This document shows positions 33,377 to 37,921 of a stretch of DNA of 37,921 bases, one piece after another. The notes beneath the pieces were generated by a model. It made no database searches and had not been told where the DNA came from. It saw nothing but the letters and a program-made list of their open reading frames with translations. Position numbers and translations under genes: made by a program. Location: contig NZ_LGEK01000054.1 in the NCBI RefSeq assembly GCF_001636615.1, positions 1-37,921 of the forward strand, in the 5' to 3' direction. The number at the start of each line of letters is the position of its first letter. The stretch's first letter is position 1. This DNA is from Mucilaginibacter sp. L294 (GTDB taxonomy: Bacteria; Bacteroidota; Bacteroidia; Sphingobacteriales; Sphingobacteriaceae).

Positions 33377-33391
33377 TTAATCACACCCACG

Positions 33392-33486
33392 CGTCATTGC
33401 GAGGAGCGAGAGCGACGTGGCAATCTTCGATAGAAAAGTCGGCGACAAGCATGTCGAAGATTGCCACGCTATCGCTCGCAATGACG
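33392..33486. repeat. Palindromic element E, 95 bp
   Basis: It opens CGTCATTGCGAG and closes CTCGCAATGACG. Inner arms GTGGCAATCTTCGA and TCGAAGATTGCCAC pair as well. It lies between the TPR and SRPBCC stop codons and may serve as a two-way hairpin between convergent genes. Confidence 0.85.
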
Positions 33487-33497
33487 TGGCGGGGGCT

Positions 33498-33965
33498 TCA
33501 CATCTTCCCAAACAACTCTTCAACAGCCTTTACGCGGTAATCAAATATATCTTTTACCTTTTTACCTACATATACCTTATTCGTCAATCGCCCTATAATA
33601 CTAAAGGGGATAGCGTAGTTAAGTATGTCGGTCATTTCCACACCGCCGGCTATCTCTTTAAAGTGGTGCTGATGGTGCCATAATGCGTAGGGGCCAAAGC
33701 GCTGCTCGTCCACAAAATATTTCCGGTCCTGCACGTGGGTTATCTCGGTCATCCAGTTTAGTTTGATGCCAGCCAGCGGCGAGATCTTGTAGGTGATAAT
33801 CATCCCCGCGTACATTTTGGTATCGGCGGTATAATCCGAGGTCACTACAAACCGCATATCGGGCGGGGTTATCTTCTGCAGGTTCAGCGGCGAAGAAAAA
33901 AAGGCCCACGCCTCATCCAAACTAATGGGGATGTTTTGTTTAAATTTTAAAACGTATGTTTTCAC
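33498..33965 (-). CDS. SRPBCC-family ligand-binding protein
   Basis: A 155-aa cytosolic protein of the START/SRPBCC (Bet v 1-like) fold. MKTYVLKFKQNIPISLDEAWAFFSSPLNLQKITPP is the typical opening, with a C-terminal helix after TNKVYVGKKVKDIFDYRVKAVEELF. The group (COG4276) was once labelled cell-division-inhibitor-like, but function is not known. It lies downstream of the sulfurtransferase gene on the same strand after 104 bp, so a shared transcript is possible. It is convergent to the TPR gene across repeat E. Confidence 0.82.
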   Translation of the reverse strand: MKTYVLKFKQNIPISLDEAWAFFSSPLNLQKITPPDMRFVVTSDYTADTKMYAGMIITYKISPLAGIKLNWMTEITHVQDRKYFVDEQRFGPYALWHHQHHFKEIAGGVEMTDILNYAIPFSIIGRLTNKVYVGKKVKDIFDYRVKAVEELFGKM

Positions 33966-34069
33966 GATGGATTAACAGGCTACATAGACAATTGTTATAT
34001 TGTTTGATGGCTATATTGTTAAGTAAAGAAAATGCAATAGAACAATTCAACAATCAAGCAATAAAACAA

Positions 34070-34912
34070 TTATAACCCGTTTGCCTCTGTAGCTATAGGC
34101 AGATCGCGACGGCTCCACTCGCTCCATGATCCTACATACAATTTTGGCCCGGTGATGCCGGCATGCTCCATGCCCAGCAAAGTATGGCATGCCGTAACAC
34201 CCGATCCGCAATGCACAACCACGTTTTCGGGTTTTATATCACCTATGGTATCCTTATAAAGTGTGGCCAACGCCTGCGATGTCAGGTATTTCCCTTCAGG
34301 CGACAGGCTGTTGCTGTAAAAAAGGTTTACAGCGCCCGGTATGTGGCCTGCAACCAGGTCCAGCGGCTCGGTATGGCCCAGGTAACGCTGGCCTTCGCGC
34401 ACATCTATTACCACACGGTCGTCGGCTTTGGCGGCGGCTTTTACTTCTTCAATATCTACCGTGTGCTGGTATTGCCCGGGGATAGGATAAGGCCCCGCAG
34501 CAACGGGTTTGTGATCATCAGTACTTAATGCTACGCCTTCGTCGGTTGCGGCCTTTAAACCGCCGTTAAGCACCTGCACATTGGTATGCCCTATTGATCG
34601 TAACATCCACCAAAGGCGTGCGCCGCCCATGGCAGCATTTTTATCGTCATAAACTACCACGTGGCTATCCGGCGTTACGCCCCAGCGCGATAGGGTAGCG
34701 GTAAAATCTTTTAAGGCTGGTAAAGGGTGCCTGCCGCCAATGGCAGCATCTGTAGGGTGTTCGGCTAGGTCGTCATCCAGCGTAGCTAAAATGGCGTTGG
34801 GCAGGTGGCCTGCCAGGTAACGCTCGTGCGCGTTTGCACCTGCACGTACATCTATCAATATAGTTGCCGGGTCAAATATCCGTGGGTCGGTAATTTCAAT
34901 AAGAGGAGACAT
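34070..34912 (-). CDS. sseA: 3-mercaptopyruvate/thiosulfate sulfurtransferase
   Basis: A 280-aa tandem rhodanese. The N-terminal rhodanese (about 1-130) is inactive. The C-terminal one holds the catalytic Cys235 in HCGSGVTA. The CGSGVT loop is the mark of mercaptopyruvate sulfurtransferases, whereas thiosulfate enzymes read CRKGVT. It transfers sulfur from 3-mercaptopyruvate to a thiol or cyanide acceptor. Length is normal and there is no signal peptide, so it is cytosolic. A GTGATTAGTT repeat lies just before the start codon, in its 5' region. Confidence 0.9.
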   Translation of the reverse strand: MSPLIEITDPRIFDPATILIDVRAGANAHERYLAGHLPNAILATLDDDLAEHPTDAAIGGRHPLPALKDFTATLSRWGVTPDSHVVVYDDKNAAMGGARLWWMLRSIGHTNVQVLNGGLKAATDEGVALSTDDHKPVAAGPYPIPGQYQHTVDIEEVKAAAKADDRVVIDVREGQRYLGHTEPLDLVAGHIPGAVNLFYSNSLSPEGKYLTSQALATLYKDTIGDIKPENVVVHCGSGVTACHTLLGMEHAGITGPKLYVGSWSEWSRRDLPIATEANGL

Positions 34913-34920
34913 AATTGTTG

Positions 34921-34951
34921 GTGATTAGTTATTAGTGAATGGTGATTAGTT
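34921..34951. repeat. GTGATTRGTT repeat, intergenic copy
   Basis: 31 bases made of GTGATTAGTT/GTGAATGG units, with 26 of 31 matching the copy inside icmF at 9417-9447. It is 9 bases upstream of the sseA start codon. A related inverted stretch (CACTCACCATCC...CACTCACC) follows at about 35038-35069. Confidence 0.7.
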
Positions 34952-35072
34952 GGAAATTCATCCAATTAAAAACCTGTATCACTTTTGTATGGCAAGTTAG
35001 AAAAAGCCCGGCACAAATAAAATCTTTGAGCTATAACCACTCACCATCCTCTATTCACCACTCACCACCAAA

Positions 35073-35546
35073 TTACTGCACCATCTTATTGGCGCAGCAC
35101 GAGCTTGCAAAAGCTTCTGGCTTGGCCTTAAAAACAAAGCCCATGCTCAGGATATAACCCATAGCCTCGTGCAGGGCGGCATTGCTTTTAAACATCGGGT
35201 TGGTGTTGATATCGGCGTGCACTTCCAGGCCTACATCGTAAAGGTCTAACAGGTCGCAAAGTTTGTAGGCAATGTCGATGGATTTTTGCACTTCGTAAAG
35301 CATACGCTCTTTAATGGTCATTTTTTGAGAGGTGCGTTCCTGGTGAATAAACATAAAGGCGCCGCGCTGCTCGCGGATAAAAACAATCACGGTGGCAAAA
35401 TCGGTAACCGCGCCTTTTACCTGCGAATCTGTACCGATACAAACCTTTAGTTTATTACCAAGGCTGGCTTCCCGTTCAATCGCTGCTTCTACTTCCTCTA
35501 AGATTGGTGTTTGGATCACCTCACCGCTAAATTTTCTCCAGGTCAT
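35073..35546 (-). CDS. YkuK-type RNase H-like protein (DUF458)
   Basis: A 157-aa protein of the YkuK/DUF458 family. Diagnostic stretches are CIGTDSQVKG with Asp40, YEVQKSIDIAYKL, and HADINTNP. The fold in this family is ribonuclease-H-like with likely metal-binding acids, but activity is not established. It is cytosolic. It ends in CCANKMVQ, and its 3' end abuts a CACTCACC-type repeat at 35038-35069. No operon partner is evident; sseA is on the same strand, 160 bp further downstream. Confidence 0.85.
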   Translation of the reverse strand: MTWRKFSGEVIQTPILEEVEAAIEREASLGNKLKVCIGTDSQVKGAVTDFATVIVFIREQRGAFMFIHQERTSQKMTIKERMLYEVQKSIDIAYKLCDLLDLYDVGLEVHADINTNPMFKSNAALHEAMGYILSMGFVFKAKPEAFASSCCANKMVQ

Positions 35547-36016
35547 AAAATTCGTTTTTAAGGTTATTTCACGCGACCAGTTTTGTAGGTCTATAAAAAT
35601 AAGCGATAAACTATTTTATAAACGTTAATATAGGGTAATTTATTTGTTAACATTTCGCTGAATATTAACAGGTTAGGTAAATATATTCGAGGCATTATTG
35701 CGTAGGGCGGCCGTCTTCGGTACAAAAGCAAACTATCTGCATGTAGATGATCGGCACGTTGCTATCGATCTTTTCTTTTGATCGATCGTTTATTTTTCGG
35801 GCTATTTCATAAAACTTAGCAATAATTTCTTCCTGTCGGTACTTCGCGCTTAAGCCGTGCCGGTTATTTGGTAACAGGCATTATATAACAGTTAAGCCAT
35901 AAGGTTCGGCATTCCCTAACAATTAAGTAATAATCAGTTAATTGTAAAATGGTGCTTACTCTTTCAAATGCCATTTCTAAACCGTATCTTTGCGCCAAAT
36001 TTAGAGGCCGCATTTC
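35547..36016. other. 470-bp AT-rich typA upstream region
   Basis: No credible gene on either strand. A TATCTTTG box is at 35985-35992. Small palindromes are present, for example around the GATCGATC near 35780, but no repeat of the families seen elsewhere in the window. Confidence 0.6.
35985..35992 (+). promoter_or_regulatory. typA -7 box TATCTTTG
   Basis: An exact TAnnTTTG match 24 bases before the typA ATG, a usual leader length. The -33 box is not clear. Confidence 0.55.
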
Positions 36017-37828
36017 ATGCAAAAAATAAGAAATATTGCGATTATCGCACACGTTGACCACGGTAAAACCACTTTGGTTGACAAAATTTTACACAGTTGC
36101 GCTATCTTCCGTGATGGGCAGGAGACTGGTGAATTAATCTTGGATAACAATGACCTGGAACGTGAACGTGGTATCACCATCGTATCAAAAAACGTTTCGG
36201 TAATGTATAAAGATGTTAAGATCAACATCATTGATACCCCTGGTCACGCCGATTTTGGCGGTGAGGTAGAGCGTGTATTGAAAATGGCTGATGGCGTTCT
36301 TTTACTTTGCGATGCTTTTGAAGGCGCTATGCCTCAAACACGTTTCGTAACCCAAAAAGCTTTGGCCCTGGGCTTAAAGCCAATTGTGGTTGTAAACAAA
36401 GTAGATAAAGAGAACTGCCGCCCCGAAGAAGTTTACGAGCAGATTTTTGAATTATTCTTCAACCTTGAAGCTACCGAAGACCAACTGGATTTCCCGGTTA
36501 TCTACGGTTCATCAAAACAAGGCTGGATGAGCACAGATTGGAAACAACCAACTGAAGATATATTCCCGTTGATGGATGCTATTTTGGCGAATATTCCGCC
36601 GGCACCTATTGAAGAAGGTACCCTGCAGATGCAGATCACCTCGTTAGATTATTCATCTTTCGTAGGCCGTATCGCAATTGGCCGTGTTGCCCGTGGTACT
36701 ATAAAAGAGAACATGCCGGTATCGTTGGTAAAACGCGATGGCACTATCCAAAAATCACGTATAAAAGAACTTTATACTTTTGAAGGTTTGGGTAAAGTTA
36801 AAGCTACATCTGTTAGCTCTGGCGATATTTGTGCTGTTGTAGGTATTGAGGGTTTTGACATTGGCGATACCATTGCCGATTTCGAAAAACCCGAGCAATT
36901 GGAAGTTATCCATATTGACGAGCCTACCATGAACATGCTTTTCACCATTAACACTTCACCGTTTTTTGGTAAAGAAGGCAAGTTTGTAACCTCACGCCAC
37001 TTACGTGACCGTTTGTACAAAGAGATGGAAAAAAACCTGGCGCTGAAGGTTGTTGAAACCGAATCACCAGATTCATACTTAGTATACGGCCGTGGTATCC
37101 TCCATTTATCCGTATTGATCGAGACCATGCGTCGCGAAGGGTACGAGTTACAGGTAGGCCAGCCACAGGTTATTGTTAAAGAAATTGATGGCGTTAAATG
37201 CGAGCCGGTTGAAACTTTAATAGTTGATGTACCGGGCGAAGTTGCAGGTAAAGTTATTGAGCTGGTAACACAGCGCAAAGGCGACCTGTTAGTAATGGAG
37301 CCTAAAGGCGATTTACAACACCTTGAGTTTGATATCCCTGCACGTGGTATCATCGGTTTACGTAACAACGTATTAACCGCTACAGGTGGCGAGGCTATTA
37401 TGGCCCACCGTTTTAAAGCATACGAACCATGGAAAGGCCAGATCCCGGGCCGTTTAAACGGTGTATTAGTATCTATGGATACCGGTAAAACTACCGCTTT
37501 CGCTATTGATAAACTACAGGATCGTGGCAGGTTCCACATCGATCCGGGAGTTGATGTTTACGAAGGACAGGTTTTAGGCGAGCACATACGTGATAACGAT
37601 TTGGTTATTAACTTAACCAAAGGCAAGCAGTTAACCAACATGCGTGCATCTGGTAGTGATACCAACGTGCGTATTGCACCTGCTATCAAATTCTCGTTAG
37701 AAGAATCAATGGAGTATATCCAGGCCGACGAATACATTGAGGTAACCCCACAAAGCATCCGTTTACGTAAAATATACCTTAACGAGAACGAAAGAAGGAT
37801 CAACGCTAAGAAATTCCAGAGCCAGTAA
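36017..37828 (+). CDS. typA: Ribosome-associated GTPase TypA/BipA
   Basis: A translational GTPase of 603 aa, the normal length. It binds ribosomes at the EF-G site and aids large-subunit assembly, especially in cold or stress. GTPase motifs are G1 AHVDHGKT (11-18), the RGIT effector segment (51-54), DTPGH (73-77) and NKVD (127-130), followed by domains II, III, V and the BipA C-terminal domain (GIIGLRNNVLTATGGEAIMAHRF). Codon use is more regular than in the neighbours, as in well-expressed genes. It has its own -7 box and terminator and appears monocistronic. Confidence 0.97.
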   Translation: MQKIRNIAIIAHVDHGKTTLVDKILHSCAIFRDGQETGELILDNNDLERERGITIVSKNVSVMYKDVKINIIDTPGHADFGGEVERVLKMADGVLLLCDAFEGAMPQTRFVTQKALALGLKPIVVVNKVDKENCRPEEVYEQIFELFFNLEATEDQLDFPVIYGSSKQGWMSTDWKQPTEDIFPLMDAILANIPPAPIEEGTLQMQITSLDYSSFVGRIAIGRVARGTIKENMPVSLVKRDGTIQKSRIKELYTFEGLGKVKATSVSSGDICAVVGIEGFDIGDTIADFEKPEQLEVIHIDEPTMNMLFTINTSPFFGKEGKFVTSRHLRDRLYKEMEKNLALKVVETESPDSYLVYGRGILHLSVLIETMRREGYELQVGQPQVIVKEIDGVKCEPVETLIVDVPGEVAGKVIELVTQRKGDLLVMEPKGDLQHLEFDIPARGIIGLRNNVLTATGGEAIMAHRFKAYEPWKGQIPGRLNGVLVSMDTGKTTAFAIDKLQDRGRFHIDPGVDVYEGQVLGEHIRDNDLVINLTKGKQLTNMRASGSDTNVRIAPAIKFSLEESMEYIQADEYIEVTPQSIRLRKIYLNENERRINAKKFQSQ

Positions 37829-37850
37829 TTGGTGCCCGGATTTTAATATA

Positions 37851-37886
37851 AAACAGAACGCCCCGATTTATCGGGGCGTTCTGTTT
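37851..37886 (+). terminator. typA intrinsic terminator
   Basis: A perfect 16-bp inverted repeat (37851-37866 and 37871-37886) around the loop TTTA, with GC core CGCCCCGA/TCGGGGCG and an A arm then a T arm. It starts 22 bases after the typA stop. Confidence 0.92.
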
Positions 37887-37902
37887 ATAAAGGATATCAT
37901 TA

Positions 37903-37921
37903 CTGTCTCTTATACACATCT
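37903..37921. other. Tn5/Nextera mosaic-end adaptor (reverse complement)
   Basis: The exact reverse complement of positions 1-19. Library sequence at the contig end. Confidence 0.97.

Noticed and set aside
33966..34069. ACAATT-rich spacer as a CRISPR-like array
   Set aside because: The CAATT/ACAAT units are short, unevenly spaced and inverted, with no spacers and no cas genes. It is an AT-rich repeat.
36772..37539. 255-aa open frame antisense to typA
   Set aside because: It is a mirror of the typA reading frame. The composition is rich in Ser, Pro and Arg, there is no family signal, and the strand has no promoter or partner.

Overview
The window looks like a chromosomal contig from a member of the Bacteroidota, most likely the Sphingobacteriaceae and Mucilaginibacter-like. 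I infer this from a GldJ lipoprotein and a PorV-type outer-membrane protein of the gliding / type IX secretion machinery, a fused IcmF mutase, a FeoB-associated Cys-rich peptide, several -7 promoter boxes of the TAnnTTTG type, few Shine-Dalgarno sites, and many short palindromic intergenic repeats typical of that family. The taxon is inferred, not measured. Both ends are exact 19-bp Tn5/Nextera mosaic ends (1-19 and 37903-37921), so the sequence is a library-derived contig with untrimmed adaptor, and nothing biological should be read into its termini.

Layout. 25-2544 (minus): glycine-zipper envelope protein, exported alpha/beta hydrolase and GntP-type gluconate permease. 2867-6522 (plus): Bcr/CflA drug exporter and hybrid histidine kinase, closed by a perfect bidirectional terminator. 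6568-9966 (minus): IcmF, the fused B12-dependent isobutyryl-CoA mutase, whose linkers appear to contain translated copies of intergenic repeats. 9967-12873: a gene-poor stretch with small envelope proteins, a PQQ-propeller-like membrane protein and nested repeats. 13067-16571: ispF and porV overlapping in TAATG, divergent from gldJ. 16693-22899: two esterases, an ATP-grasp ligase with a histone-like tail, a YbdK-type carboxylate-amine ligase, a class I amidotransferase and an ATP-grasp-like protein. 23029-27731: an orphan FeoB-associated peptide, a very large GH18-like/NodB deacetylase/GT2 fusion, and a YhcC-type radical SAM protein. 27921-33376: a tight operon of membrane acyltransferase, CE7-type acetyl esterase, outer-membrane barrel and TPR protein. 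33498-35546 (minus): SRPBCC protein, mercaptopyruvate sulfurtransferase and YkuK-like protein. 36017-37828: typA/bipA with its own -7 box and terminator.

The best candidate for an undescribed system is the 17.6-22.9 kb amidoligase cluster. Two ATP-grasp-type proteins, a GCS2-family ligase and an amidotransferase sit together with esterases. This is the enzyme set expected for ribosome-independent assembly of a small peptide-like or gamma-glutamyl-type amide compound. The product is unknown. The second theme is surface polysaccharide work: a single-chain synthase/deacetylase/hydrolase, and an operon pairing an O-acyltransferase with an acetyl esterase. The third is a dense and varied set of palindromic repeats, some between genes and some apparently within the IcmF reading frame.
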